Below, one piece after another: positions 1 through 9,092 of a DNA stretch of 64,000 nt (position 1 is the stretch's first letter; every line of letters starts with the position of its first letter). The notes under the pieces were generated by a model that was not told the DNA's origin, did no database searches, and saw nothing but the letters and a program-made list of their open reading frames with translations. The DNA is from Bradyrhizobium sp. BTAi1 (GTDB taxonomy: Bacteria; Pseudomonadota; Alphaproteobacteria; Rhizobiales; Xanthobacteraceae), in NCBI RefSeq assembly GCF_000015165.1, contig NC_009485.1:2210001-2274000 (forward strand), written 5' to 3'. Both the position numbers and the translations under genes were made by a program.

Positions 1-1
1 C

Positions 2-1210
2 GCCGGCGAGATCACGCTGAAGGAATTCCACGAAGCCGAAGCGGGCATGAACCGGTCCGCCGGCAGCTGCATGACCATGGGCACGGCCTCGACGATGGCC
101 TCGATGGTCGAGGCGCTCGGCATCGGCCTGCCGGAGAATGCTGCGATCCCCGCCGCCGACGCGCGGCGCAACCTGCTGGCCCGCATGGCCGGGCGGCGCA
201 TCGTCGAGATGGTCGGAGAAGACCTGAAGCCCTCGGACATTCTCACGCGTCAGGCGTTCGAGAATGCGATCCGCACGCTGGCCGCGATCGGCGGCTCGAC
301 CAATGCGGTGGTGCATCTGCTCGCTATCGCTGGCCGCGTCGGCGTCGAGTTGACGCTCGACGATTTCGACCGTCTGTGCCGCGACGTGCACTGCCTGGTC
401 GACCTGATGCCGTCGGGCCGCTTCCTGATGGAGGACTTCTACTACGCCGGCGGCCTCCCGGCGGTGCTGCGCGCACTCGGCGAGCGCGGCCTGCTGCACA
501 AGGATGCGCGCACTGTGAACGGCAAGACGTTGTGGGACAACGTCGCCGACGCGCCCAACTACAACGCCGAGGTGATCACGCCGTTCGAGACGCCGTTCAA
601 GTCCGAAGCCGGCATCGCCATCCTCACCGGCAACCTCGCGCCCAATGGCGCCGTCATCAAGCCGTCGGCGGCCTCGCCAGAGCTGATGAACCACACCGGA
701 CGCGCGGTCGTGTTTGAAAGCGTCGAGGAGATGCATGACGCCGTCGACGACGACACGCTCGACATCGATGCGTCCTGCATCATGGTGCTGAAGAATTGCG
801 GGCCGAAGGGCTATCCCGGCATGGCCGAGGTCGGCAACATGCCGCTGCCGGCCAAGCTGCTGCGCGAGGGCGTGCGCGACATGATCCGGATCTCGGATGC
901 CCGCATGTCCGGCACCGCCTATGGCACGGTGGTGCTGCACGTGGCGCCGGAGGCGACCGTCGGCGGACCGCTGGCGCTGGTGAAGAACGGCGACATGATC
1001 ACGCTCGACGTCGCCGCGCGCCGGCTGCATCTGCATGTCAGCGACGAGGAGCTCGCCACGCGCCGCGCCGCCTGGACGCCACCGAAGCCGCACGCGTCGC
1101 GCGGCTATCAGAAGCTCTACATCGATCACGTGCTGCAGGCCGATCGCGGCGTGGATTTCGACTTCCTGGTCGGCCGCACCGGTTCGCCCGTGCCGCGCGA
1201 CAATCACTAA
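2..1210 (+). CDS. IlvD/Edd-family sugar-acid dehydratase, 3' part (likely L-arabonate dehydratase)
   Basis: The reading frame is open from base 2, so the start lies upstream of the window; 402 residues are visible of a family usually 570-600 long. The visible part begins just before the stretch GSCMTMGTASTM, which matches the Fe-S cysteine region of IlvD/Edd dehydratases, and ends with the DFDFLVG tail typical of the sugar-acid branch. These enzymes remove water from a sugar acid to give a 2-keto-3-deoxy acid. The downstream genes (KDA dehydratase, sugar dehydrogenase, lactonase, sugar ABC importer) point to L-arabonate or a similar aldonate rather than branched-chain amino acid synthesis. 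The exact substrate is inference. The next gene starts 10 bases after the stop. Confidence 0.85.
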   Translation, partial: AGEITLKEFHEAEAGMNRSAGSCMTMGTASTMASMVEALGIGLPENAAIPAADARRNLLARMAGRRIVEMVGEDLKPSDILTRQAFENAIRTLAAIGGSTNAVVHLLAIAGRVGVELTLDDFDRLCRDVHCLVDLMPSGRFLMEDFYYAGGLPAVLRALGERGLLHKDARTVNGKTLWDNVADAPNYNAEVITPFETPFKSEAGIAILTGNLAPNGAVIKPSAASPELMNHTGRAVVFESVEEMHDAVDDDTLDIDASCIMVLKNCGPKGYPGMAEVGNMPLPAKLLREGVRDMIRISDARMSGTAYGTVVLHVAPEATVGGPLALVKNGDMITLDVAARRLHLHVSDEELATRRAAWTPPKPHASRGYQKLYIDHVLQADRGVDFDFLVGRTGSPVPRDNH

Positions 1211-1220
1211 GAGGGGCCGC

Positions 1221-2150
1221 ATGACCGCATCATCCAGAAAGCTCTACAAGGGCGTCTTCCCGGTCGCGCCGACCATCTTCGACGCCGACGGCCGTCTCGA
1301 TCTCGAGGGCCAGAAGCGCGCGATCGACTTCATGATCGATGCCGGCTCCCACGGCATCTGCATCCTCGCCAATTTCTCCGAGCAGTTCGTGCTGACCGAT
1401 GACGAGCGCGATCTCGTCATGACCACCGTGCTGGAGCATGTCGCGGGACGCGTGCCGGTCATCGTCACGACCACGCATTTCTCGACCTTCGTCTGCGCGG
1501 AGCGCTCGCGCCGCGCGCAGGACAAGGGAGCCGCCATGGTCATGGTGATGCCGCCCTATCACGGCGCCACCTTCCGCGTCCCTGACAGCTCGATCTACGA
1601 ATTCTATCGCGGCGTCTCGGATGCGATCTCGATTCCGATCATGGTGCAGGATGCGCCGGTCGCCGGCACGCCGCTGTCGGTGCCGCTGCTGGCGCGCATG
1701 GCCAAGGAGATCGAGAACCTCGCTTATTTCAAGATCGAGGTGCCGCGGGCCGCCGATAAGCTGCGTGCGCTGATCGAGGCGGGTGGCGCGGCCATCGAAG
1801 GCCCGTGGGACGGCGAGGAGGCGATCACTTTGATGGCCGATCTCGACGCCGGCGCGACCGGCGCGATGACCGGCGGCGGCTATCCGGACGGCATCCGCAA
1901 GATCATCGATCCCTATTTTGCCGGCGATCGCGAAGCTGCGGCCGCGGCCTATGAGCGCTGGCTGCCGCTGATCAACTACGAGAACCGGCAGTGCGGCCTT
2001 GCGACCTGCAAGATCCTGATGAAGGCGGGTGGCGTGATTCGCCATGATACCTTGCGCAGCCCCCAGCCGCCGATTCATCCGGCGACGCAAACGGGCCTGC
2101 TCGAGATCGCGCGCCGGCTCGACCCGGTCGTGCTGCGCTGGGGACGCTAG
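1221..2150 (+). CDS. DapA-superfamily lyase, likely L-2-keto-3-deoxyarabonate dehydratase
   Basis: A 309-residue protein of the dihydrodipicolinate synthase/N-acetylneuraminate lyase superfamily, a TIM barrel that works through a Schiff-base lysine. Lys171 in AYFKIEVP is the expected Schiff-base residue. The usual YNxP stretch reads VQDAP here, so the conventional DapA tyrosine is absent. In the non-phosphorylating arabinose pathway this enzyme turns L-2-keto-3-deoxyarabonate into 2-oxoglutarate semialdehyde. I chose the ATG at 1221, ten bases after the upstream stop and behind GAGGGG; the frame stays open upstream only because it overlaps the previous gene. Alternative: another keto-deoxy sugar-acid aldolase or dehydratase. 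Confidence 0.82.
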   Translation: MTASSRKLYKGVFPVAPTIFDADGRLDLEGQKRAIDFMIDAGSHGICILANFSEQFVLTDDERDLVMTTVLEHVAGRVPVIVTTTHFSTFVCAERSRRAQDKGAAMVMVMPPYHGATFRVPDSSIYEFYRGVSDAISIPIMVQDAPVAGTPLSVPLLARMAKEIENLAYFKIEVPRAADKLRALIEAGGAAIEGPWDGEEAITLMADLDAGATGAMTGGGYPDGIRKIIDPYFAGDREAAAAAYERWLPLINYENRQCGLATCKILMKAGGVIRHDTLRSPQPPIHPATQTGLLEIARRLDPVVLRWGR

Positions 2151-2152
2151 AG

Positions 2153-3079
2153 ATGAGCGCGCTTCGTGTCGCCATCGTCGGCTTCGGCAAGATCGCCAGG
2201 GATCAGCACGTCCCGGCCATCGCTGCCACCGAGGGCGTGACTTTGACGGCGGTCGCGAGCCGCAATGCCTCGCTGCCCGGCCTGCCGCATTTCGGCTCGA
2301 TCGAGGAGCTGCTGCGCGACGGGCCGGAGATCGACGCCGTCGCGCTGTGCACGCCGCCGCAGGTCCGTCGCGCCCAGGCGCAGGCCGCGCTTGAGGCCGG
2401 CAAGCATGTGATGCTGGAGAAGCCGCCGGGGGCCGCTGTCACCGAGCTCGATCCGCTGATCGCGCTCGCGAACGCGAGGCAGCGCACGCTGTTTGCGACC
2501 TGGCACTCGCGCTATGCGCCAGCGGTGGAGCCGGCGCGCACGTGGTTGTCCTCGCGGCAGATCCGCAGCGTCCGCATCGATTGGAAGGAGGACGTGCGCG
2601 TCTGGCATCCGGGACAGGCCTGGATCTGGGAGCCGGGCGGGCTCGGCGTGTTCGATCCGGGGATCAATGCACTGTCGATCCTGACGCGCATCCTGCCCGA
2701 ACCGGTGTTCCTGACCGAGGCGGAGCTGTCGTTCCCGTCGAACCGCCAGGCGCCGATCGCGGCCAATCTGTCGCTCACTACCGCCAGCGATCTGCCGATC
2801 GCGGCCGAGTTCGATTTCCGCCAGACCGGGCCGCAGAGCTGGGACATCCGGATCGAGACCGATGCCGGGCAGCTGAAGCTGTCGCTGGGCGGTGCGCGCA
2901 TGAGCAGGGACGATCAGGTGATGATCGACGAGAAGGAGCGGGAATATCCCGGCCTCTATCGCCGCTTTGTCGCGCTGACGAAGACCGGCGCCAGCGACGT
3001 CGATCTTGCGCCGCTACGGCTCGTGGCCGACGCCTTCCTGCTCGGCCGCCGCAACTTCGTCGAACCGTTCGAGGATTGA
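2153..3079 (+). CDS. Gfo/Idh/MocA-family sugar 1-dehydrogenase (L-arabinose/D-galactose type)
   Basis: A 308-residue NAD(P)-dependent oxidoreductase. The N-terminal Rossmann motif GFGKIA is at residues 10-15 and the family motif EKPP is at 89-92. Length and the sequence through the middle (WEPGGLGVFDPGINALS) fit the D-galactose/L-arabinose 1-dehydrogenase group, which oxidises the aldose to its lactone. It starts two bases after the KDA-dehydratase stop and is followed three bases later by the mutarotase. It is therefore the first catabolic step of this operon, with lactonase, aldonate dehydratase and KDA dehydratase acting after it. Sugar preference cannot be read from sequence alone. Confidence 0.83.
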   Translation: MSALRVAIVGFGKIARDQHVPAIAATEGVTLTAVASRNASLPGLPHFGSIEELLRDGPEIDAVALCTPPQVRRAQAQAALEAGKHVMLEKPPGAAVTELDPLIALANARQRTLFATWHSRYAPAVEPARTWLSSRQIRSVRIDWKEDVRVWHPGQAWIWEPGGLGVFDPGINALSILTRILPEPVFLTEAELSFPSNRQAPIAANLSLTTASDLPIAAEFDFRQTGPQSWDIRIETDAGQLKLSLGGARMSRDDQVMIDEKEREYPGLYRRFVALTKTGASDVDLAPLRLVADAFLLGRRNFVEPFED

Positions 3080-3082
3080 GCC

Positions 3083-4162
3083 ATGGCGGAGGCGCGGATT
3101 ACCAAGGATGTGTTTGGCAGCCTGCCGGACGGTCGTGACGTCGAGCGCGTCACCCTGCGCGGCGCTGACGGTTTCGAGGCGCGGATCATCACCTACGGCG
3201 CGGCGCTGCAGGCGCTGCTGGTGCCGGATGCGCAAGGCGCCGTTGACGATGTTGTGCTCGGCCATGATGACCTGCTGAGCTATCTCAAGCTCCGGAAATA
3301 TTTCGGTGCGACGGTCGGGCGCTACGCCAACCGGATCGCCAAGGCACGCTTTTCGCTCGACGGTCAGGACCTGCGCCTCGACGCCAACAACGGTGCCCAT
3401 GCATTGCATGGCGGCCCCGACGGCTTCGACCGCAAGCTCTGGCAGATCGTCGCCACCGAAGATGGCGCCCAGCCCTCGGTCACGATGCTCTATGTCAGTC
3501 CCGACGGCGAGGCCAATTATCCGGGGCGGCTCGACGTCCGTGTCACCTATCAGCTGACGGGACCGATGGAACTGGCCGTCAGCTTCAGCGCCCGGACGAC
3601 CCGCACGACGGTCGTCAACCTGACCAATCACAGCTTCTTCAATCTCGACGGCCTGACCGCCGGCACCGGCATTCTCGATCACTGTCTGACGGTCGAAGCC
3701 GACCACTATCTCGCGATCGACGAGACCGCGATCCCGCTGGAGGGACCGCCGCAATCCGTTGCCGGCACGCCGTTCGACTTCCGCGAAGCCCATCCGGTTG
3801 GCGCGCGCATCCGCGCCGACGATGCGCAGATCAAATGCGGCCGCGGCTATGACCACAATTTCTGCCTGCGCGACGGCACAGGTGTCCGTCCGGCGGCCCG
3901 GCTCGAGTCGCCGCGGTCGGGGAGGGTCATGGAGTTGCTCACCGATCAGCCCGGCCTGCAGGTCTATTCCGGCAACTATCTTGATGCCACCGTCAGCGGC
4001 AAGGGGCGGGTCTATCGCCAATCCGACGCCATCTGCCTGGAGCCGCAGGTCTGGCCGGACAGCCCGAACCGTCCGGATTTTCCAAGCCCGCGCCTTGGGC
4101 CCGACGACGTCTATAAGCACGAGACCGTGTATCGCTTCTCGACCACGGGAGCGTCGGCATGA
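3083..4162 (+). CDS. galM: Aldose 1-epimerase (galactose mutarotase)
   Basis: A 359-residue GalM-type mutarotase that interconverts alpha and beta anomers. It shows the family stretch RYANRIAKARFSLDG, the histidine-bearing NLTNHSFFNLDG, and the C-terminal CLEPQVWPDSPNRPDFP that carries the catalytic glutamate. In this operon it would feed the correct anomer to the pyranose 1-dehydrogenase. Its stop codon overlaps the lactonase ATG (ATGA), indicating translational coupling. Confidence 0.92.
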   Translation: MAEARITKDVFGSLPDGRDVERVTLRGADGFEARIITYGAALQALLVPDAQGAVDDVVLGHDDLLSYLKLRKYFGATVGRYANRIAKARFSLDGQDLRLDANNGAHALHGGPDGFDRKLWQIVATEDGAQPSVTMLYVSPDGEANYPGRLDVRVTYQLTGPMELAVSFSARTTRTTVVNLTNHSFFNLDGLTAGTGILDHCLTVEADHYLAIDETAIPLEGPPQSVAGTPFDFREAHPVGARIRADDAQIKCGRGYDHNFCLRDGTGVRPAARLESPRSGRVMELLTDQPGLQVYSGNYLDATVSGKGRVYRQSDAICLEPQVWPDSPNRPDFPSPRLGPDDVYKHETVYRFSTTGASA

Positions 4163-5043
4163 TGGAGCAGGTCCCGACCACCGTGCTCTGCGCCGAGCGC
4201 TGCCACCTCGGCGAAGGCCCGACCTATGATCCCGCGACCGACACCGCCTGGTGGTTCGACATCCGCGAGGGCCTGCTGTTCGAGGCCAGGATTGCCAGCG
4301 GCGAGGTTCGCCGCCATGCCCTGGGGAAGATGGCGAGCGCGCTCGGCCGCATCGATGACGCGCGACAGCTGATCGTGGCCGAGGACGGGCTGTACGTCCG
4401 CAGCATCGCTGACGGGGCGTTGTCGCTCTATCTGCCGCTCGAAGCTGACAATCCGGCGACGCGGTCGAACGATTCGCGCGTCCATCCCTCCGGCACGTTC
4501 TGGATCGGCACGATGGGGCGCAAGGCGGAGCGCGGGCTTGGCGCGATCTACGCGCTGCATCGCGGCGAGATCATCCGCCTGTTCCCGAACATCACCATTC
4601 CCAACGCCATCTGCTTCGCGCCGGACGGGTCGGTCGGCTATTTCGCCGATACGGACGAGAACGTGCTCTATCGAGTCGTCCTCGATCCAGAAACGGGTCT
4701 GCCGCGCAGCATGCCGGACGTGCTCTTGCGCCGCCGCGAGCCCGGCGGCATCGATGGCGCGATCGTCGATGCCGAGGGACTGATCTGGCATGCCTGCTGG
4801 GGCGCCGGTTGTGTCGATGTTTATAGCCCGTATGGCGAGTGTTTGCGCAGCATCGCCGTGCCGGCCAGCCAGGCGAGCTGCCCGGCCTTCGTCGGCCCGG
4901 ACCTGTCGCGCCTGCTGGTCACCTCGGCGTGGCAGGACATGGACGCGGCTGCGAAGGCGGCCGACCCCGGCCATGGCCAGACCTTTCTGCTCGATGTCGG
5001 CGCCCGCGGTCGTGTCGAGCCTGACGTCAAGCTGTCGATCTGA
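4159..5043 (+). CDS. SMP-30/gluconolactonase-family sugar lactonase (likely L-arabinolactonase)
   Basis: A 294-residue six-bladed beta-propeller of the SMP-30/gluconolactonase/LRE family. GEGPTYDPATDTAWWFDI near residue 14 carries the metal-binding glutamate, and NDSRVHPSGTFWIGTMG and NAICFAPDGS supply the other family motifs. It would hydrolyse the aldonolactone made by the adjacent dehydrogenase to the open-chain aldonate, the substrate of the dehydratase at the head of the operon. The start overlaps the galM stop by four bases; a second ATG at 4162 is also possible. It is the last enzyme gene before the transporter promoter region. Confidence 0.87.
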   Translation: MMEQVPTTVLCAERCHLGEGPTYDPATDTAWWFDIREGLLFEARIASGEVRRHALGKMASALGRIDDARQLIVAEDGLYVRSIADGALSLYLPLEADNPATRSNDSRVHPSGTFWIGTMGRKAERGLGAIYALHRGEIIRLFPNITIPNAICFAPDGSVGYFADTDENVLYRVVLDPETGLPRSMPDVLLRRREPGGIDGAIVDAEGLIWHACWGAGCVDVYSPYGECLRSIAVPASQASCPAFVGPDLSRLLVTSAWQDMDAAAKAADPGHGQTFLLDVGARGRVEPDVKLSI

Positions 5044-5097
5044 GAGGAGGAACAATCAGTCAAGCGTCGTTCAGCCTAACAGCTAACTGGTATCAAC

Positions 5098-5113
5098 ATA
5101 CGCAATCGCGTAT
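5098..5113. promoter_or_regulatory. Dyad upstream of chvE (possible operator)
   Basis: ATACGC-N4-GCGTAT is a perfect 6-bp inverted repeat in the 107-bp gap between the lactonase and chvE. The gap is AT-richer than its surroundings and could hold a second promoter for the transporter genes. A clear Shine-Dalgarno AAAGGGAG (5137-5144) follows before the chvE ATG. That the dyad binds a sugar regulator is inference only. Confidence 0.35.
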
Positions 5114-5150
5114 TCATTGGTGAAATTCGAAAATCCAAAGGGAGTGAAGC

Positions 5151-6221
5151 ATGCTGAATTTCAAGACCATCATGGCGGCCGCGTTGGCCGGCCTCGGCGC
5201 CCTGGCGCTGTCCGGCGCCGCAATGGCCCAGAGCAAGGGGACCGTGGGCATCGCGATGCCGACCAAGTCCTCGGCGCGCTGGATCGACGACGGCAACAAC
5301 ATTGTGAAGGTGCTGAAGGATCGCGGCTACGCCACCGACCTGCAATACGCCGAGGACGACATCCCGAACCAGCTCTCGCAGATCGAGAACATGGTGACCA
5401 AGGGCGCCAAGGTGCTGGTGATCGCCGCGATCGACGGCACCACGCTGTCCGACGTGCTGAAGCAGGCCAAGGCCAAGGGCATCACCGTGATCGCCTATGA
5501 CCGCCTGATCCGCGACACGCCGAACCTCGACTACTACGCCACGTTCGATAACTTCCAGGTCGGCGTGCTGCAGGCGCAGTCGATCGTCGACAAGCTCGGA
5601 CTGAAGGACGGCAAGGGTCCGTTCAACATCGAGCTGTTCGGTGGCTCGCCGGACGACAACAACGCCTACTTCTTCTACAATGGCGCGATGTCGGTGCTGC
5701 AGCCCTATCTCGACTCGGGCAAGCTGGTGATCGGCTCCGGCCAGAAGGGCATGGACAAGGTCGCGACCTTGCGCTGGGACGGCGCCACCGCCCAGGCCCG
5801 CATGGACAACCTGCTGAGCGCCTTCTACGGCAAGAAGCGCGTCGACGCGGTGCTGTCGCCCTATGACGGTCTGTCGATCGGCATCATCTCATCGCTGAAG
5901 GGCGTGGGCTATGGCAGCGCCGATCAGCCGATGCCGGTGATCTCGGGTCAGGACGCCGAGGTGCCGTCGGTCAAGGCGATCCTGCGCGGCGATCAGTACT
6001 CGACCATCTTCAAGGACACCCGCGATCTCGCCAAGGTGACCGCCGACATGGTCGATGCCGCGCTGGCCGGCAAGGAAGTCCCGGTCAACGACACCAAGAC
6101 CTACAACAACGGTGTGAAGGTCGTTCCGTCCTACCTGCTCAAGCCGGTCGTGGTCGACAAGAGCAATTGGGAGAAGGTTCTGGTCGACAGCGGCTACTAC
6201 AAGAAGGCCCAGTTCCAGTAA
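5151..6221 (+). CDS. chvE: Periplasmic multiple-sugar-binding protein ChvE (ABC transporter)
   Basis: A 356-residue type I periplasmic binding protein. A Sec signal peptide ends near AMA at residue 26. The mature part follows the ChvE/XylF pattern: [19 protein letters not shown] at the front, then [22 protein letters not shown], and [22 protein letters not shown]. It binds arabinose, galactose or xylose-type sugars and delivers them to GguAB. In Agrobacterium, ChvE also signals sugars to VirA, but nothing in the window shows such a partner. Good RBS AAAGGGAG eight bases ahead. A hairpin lies between it and the ATPase gene. Confidence 0.93.
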   Translation: MLNFKTIMAAALAGLGALALSGAAMAQSKGTVGIAMPTKSSARWIDDGNNIVKVLKDRGYATDLQYAEDDIPNQLSQIENMVTKGAKVLVIAAIDGTTLSDVLKQAKAKGITVIAYDRLIRDTPNLDYYATFDNFQVGVLQAQSIVDKLGLKDGKGPFNIELFGGSPDDNNAYFFYNGAMSVLQPYLDSGKLVIGSGQKGMDKVATLRWDGATAQARMDNLLSAFYGKKRVDAVLSPYDGLSIGIISSLKGVGYGSADQPMPVISGQDAEVPSVKAILRGDQYSTIFKDTRDLAKVTADMVDAALAGKEVPVNDTKTYNNGVKVVPSYLLKPVVVDKSNWEKVLVDSGYYKKAQFQ

Positions 6222-6242
6222 TCTTGGTCGACGACTTACGCT

Positions 6243-6268
6243 CCCTCTCCCCGGTCTCGGGGAGAGGG
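6243..6268. terminator. Strong hairpin between chvE and gguA
   Basis: CCCTCTCCCCG (6243-6253) pairs perfectly over 11 bp with CGGGGAGAGGG (6258-6268) around a 4-base loop, 21 bases after the chvE stop. There is no T-tract. A partial terminator or mRNA-stabilising stem here would let the binding protein be made in excess over the ATPase and permease, as is usual for ABC importers. Similar CCCTCTCCCCG stems are common between genes in Bradyrhizobium-type genomes, so it may also be a dispersed repeat. Confidence 0.5.
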
Positions 6269-6330
6269 ATATATTTGCTGAAGCTCGCGCGGCGGGGGCG
6301 AGTTGGCGTCATGAACAGAGACACGAGACG

Positions 6331-7881
6331 ATGACCGCAATCCTGGAAATGCGCAACGTCAGCAAGAGCTTCGGCAATGTCCAGGCCTTGCGGGACGTCA
6401 GCTTCGCCGTCGCGCCGGGCGAGATCCACGCTTTGGTCGGCGAGAACGGGGCCGGCAAGTCGACCCTGATGAAGGTGCTGAGCGGCGTCTATCCGCATGG
6501 CCGCTACGAGGGCCAGATCATCTTCGAAGGTGAGGAGCGGCGGTTCCGTGACATCAATGATTCCGAGGCGCTCGGCATCATCATCATCCACCAGGAGCTG
6601 GCGCTGATTCCGCTGATGTCGATCGCGGAGAACATCTTCCTGTCGCATGCGCCGTCACGCTTCGGCGTCATCGATCGCGACGAGGTCTACCGGCGCACCC
6701 AGCAATTACTGGCCCAGGTCGGCTTGAAGGAGTCGCCGGATACGCTGATCACCGATCTCGGCGTCGGCAAGCAGCAGCTGGTCGAGATCGCCAAGGCGCT
6801 GTCCAAGCGCGTCAAGCTCCTGATCCTGGACGAGCCGACCGCCAGCCTCAACGAGGCCGACAGCCAGGCGCTGCTCGATCGTCTCGTCGCCTTCCGCGAG
6901 CAGGGCATCTCCTCGATCCTGATCACGCACAAGCTCAACGAAGTCGCGCGCGTCGCCGACCGCATCACCGTGCTGCGTGACGGCCGCAGCGTCGACGGCA
7001 TCGACTGCCGCGCCGAGCCGGTCCTGGAGGACCGCATCATCAAGAGCATGGTCAACCGCGACATGGCGCACCGCTTTCCCGAGCGCCAGCCGAAGATCGG
7101 CGAGCCGGTGTTCACGGTGGAGAACTGGTCGGTGTTCCATCCGCAGCACCCGGACCGGCGCGTCATCAAGAACGTCGATTTCCAGGTACGCCGCGGCGAG
7201 ATCGTCGGCATCGCCGGGCTGATGGGGGCCGGCCGCACCGAGTTCGCCATGAGCCTGTTCGGCCGTTCCTGGGGCGTCAACATCTCTGGCCGCGCCCGGC
7301 TCGAGGGCAAGGACGTCAATCTCACCAGCGTGCCGGCGGCGATCGATGCCGGGCTTGCCTATGTCACCGAGGATCGCAAGCAGCTCGGCCTGATCCTGGC
7401 CGACGACGTCCGCAAGAACATCACTTTGGCCAGCCTCTCGCAGGTCGCGCCGAAGGGGGTGATCGACGATATTGCCGAGCTCAAGGCGGCGTCCGGTTAC
7501 CGCGGCCGCATGCGCATCCGCTGCTCCGACGTCTATCAGGAGGCCGGCCAGCTCTCCGGCGGCAATCAGCAGAAGGTCGTGCTGTCGAAATGGCTCATGA
7601 CCGATCCCAAGGTGTTGATCCTGGACGAACCCACGCGCGGCATCGACGTTGGCGCCAAATACGAGATCTACTGTATCATCCAGGAGCTTGCGGATGCCGG
7701 CCGCGGTGTGGTGGTGATCTCGTCGGAAATGCCGGAGCTGCTCGGGATCTGCGACCGCATCTGTGTGATGAATGACGGCGCCTTCGTCGGCGAGTTCGCC
7801 GCCCAGGAGGCGACACAGGAAAAGATCATGCGCGCGATCATGCGCAACGAAGCCATCAAGAACGAGGAGACGGCCGCGTAA
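6331..7881 (+). CDS. gguA: Sugar ABC transporter ATP-binding protein GguA
   Basis: A 516-residue protein with two fused ABC domains, as in MglA/XylG/GguA. The first has Walker A GENGAGKST at 38-46 and Walker B LLILDEPTASL. The second has the degenerate Walker A GLMGAGRTE, the signature LSGGNQQKVVLSKWL and Walker B VLILDEPTRGIDVG. It powers import by the GguB permease of sugar delivered by ChvE. It lies 109 bases after chvE and 20 before gguB. Confidence 0.93.
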   Translation: MTAILEMRNVSKSFGNVQALRDVSFAVAPGEIHALVGENGAGKSTLMKVLSGVYPHGRYEGQIIFEGEERRFRDINDSEALGIIIIHQELALIPLMSIAENIFLSHAPSRFGVIDRDEVYRRTQQLLAQVGLKESPDTLITDLGVGKQQLVEIAKALSKRVKLLILDEPTASLNEADSQALLDRLVAFREQGISSILITHKLNEVARVADRITVLRDGRSVDGIDCRAEPVLEDRIIKSMVNRDMAHRFPERQPKIGEPVFTVENWSVFHPQHPDRRVIKNVDFQVRRGEIVGIAGLMGAGRTEFAMSLFGRSWGVNISGRARLEGKDVNLTSVPAAIDAGLAYVTEDRKQLGLILADDVRKNITLASLSQVAPKGVIDDIAELKAASGYRGRMRIRCSDVYQEAGQLSGGNQQKVVLSKWLMTDPKVLILDEPTRGIDVGAKYEIYCIIQELADAGRGVVVISSEMPELLGICDRICVMNDGAFVGEFAAQEATQEKIMRAIMRNEAIKNEETAA

Positions 7882-7901
7882 GCGGTCGGAGGACGCCAGC
7901 C

Positions 7902-9092
7902 ATGACCGACAAGACGGTTTCGCTCCCGGAAGAGAAGTCGCACGCCGGCTTCCTGAAGAATAATCTGCGCAGCTACGGCATGCTGATGTCGTTGTTCGTC
8001 ATCATGCTGTTCTTCCAGTTCATGACCGACGGCACTCTGCTGCAGCCGCTCAACCTCACCAACCTGGTGCTGCAGAACAGCTACATCGTCATCATGGCGC
8101 TCGGCATGCTGCTGGTCATCGTGACCGGGCATATCGACCTCTCGGTCGGTTCGGTGGCGGGCTTCGTCGGCGCGGTCGCGGCCGTGCTGATGGTGCGCTA
8201 TCACCTCGACTATCCGCTCGCGATCATCGCCTGCCTGATCGTCGGCGCCGCGATCGGCGCGGCCCAAGGCTATTGGGTGGCGTATTTCGGCATTCCCTCC
8301 TTCATCGTCACGCTTGCCGGCATGCTCGTGTTCAAGGGCTTGGCGCTGGCGCTGCTGCAGGGACAGTCGGTCGGTCCGTTCCCGGCGACGTTCCAGAAAC
8401 TGTCGTCGGGCTTCATTCCGGAGCTCATTCCAAGCTCCGGCAATCTCAATCTGACCTCGCTCGCCATCGGCGCGGTGCTGACGCTGGTGCTGGTCTATGC
8501 CAGCGTGAAGGGACGCGCGCGTGAGGTCGAGCATGGCATCGAGGTCGAGCCGTTCGGCTTCTTCGCCGCCAAGAACGTCGTTCTGGCCGGTGCGCTGATG
8601 TATTTCACCTATCTGATCGCCTCGCATCGCGGCCTGCCGAACGTACTCGTGATCATGACCGCGCTGATCGCGCTCTACGGCTTCATGACGCGGCGCACCG
8701 TCGTCGGCCGGCAGATCTACGCCGTCGGCGGCAATGCCAAGGCGGCGAAGCTGTCGGGCATCAAGACCGAGCGCCTGGTTTTCATGACCTTCGTCAACAT
8801 GGGCGTGCTGGCGGCGCTGGCCGGCCTGATCTTCGCCGCGCGGCTCAACACCGCGACGCCGAAGGCGGGGCTCGGCTTCGAGCTCGACGTCATCGCGGCC
8901 TGCTTCATCGGTGGCGCCTCCGCCTATGGCGGTGTCGGACGGGTCGGCGGCGCGGTCGTGGGTGCCATGATCATGGGCGTGATGAACAACGGCATGTCGA
9001 TCCTTGGCATCGGCATCGACTACCAGCAGGTGATCAAGGGGCTCGTGCTGCTCGGCGCCGTCTGCATCGACGTCTACAACCAGCGTCGATAA
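7902..9092 (+). CDS. gguB: Sugar ABC transporter permease GguB
   Basis: A 396-residue polytopic inner-membrane protein of the BPD_transp_2 family (XylH/MmsB/GguB). Repeated hydrophobic segments cover most of the chain, and a cytoplasmic N-terminus of about 25 residues precedes the first one. The EAA-like region TVVGRQIYAVGGNAKAAKLSGI, with the downstream glycine-rich GASAYGGVGRVGGAVVGA, matches this family. It forms the channel of the ChvE-GguAB importer and is the last gene of the sugar operon. Confidence 0.93.
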   Translation: MTDKTVSLPEEKSHAGFLKNNLRSYGMLMSLFVIMLFFQFMTDGTLLQPLNLTNLVLQNSYIVIMALGMLLVIVTGHIDLSVGSVAGFVGAVAAVLMVRYHLDYPLAIIACLIVGAAIGAAQGYWVAYFGIPSFIVTLAGMLVFKGLALALLQGQSVGPFPATFQKLSSGFIPELIPSSGNLNLTSLAIGAVLTLVLVYASVKGRAREVEHGIEVEPFGFFAAKNVVLAGALMYFTYLIASHRGLPNVLVIMTALIALYGFMTRRTVVGRQIYAVGGNAKAAKLSGIKTERLVFMTFVNMGVLAALAGLIFAARLNTATPKAGLGFELDVIAACFIGGASAYGGVGRVGGAVVGAMIMGVMNNGMSILGIGIDYQQVIKGLVLLGAVCIDVYNQRR

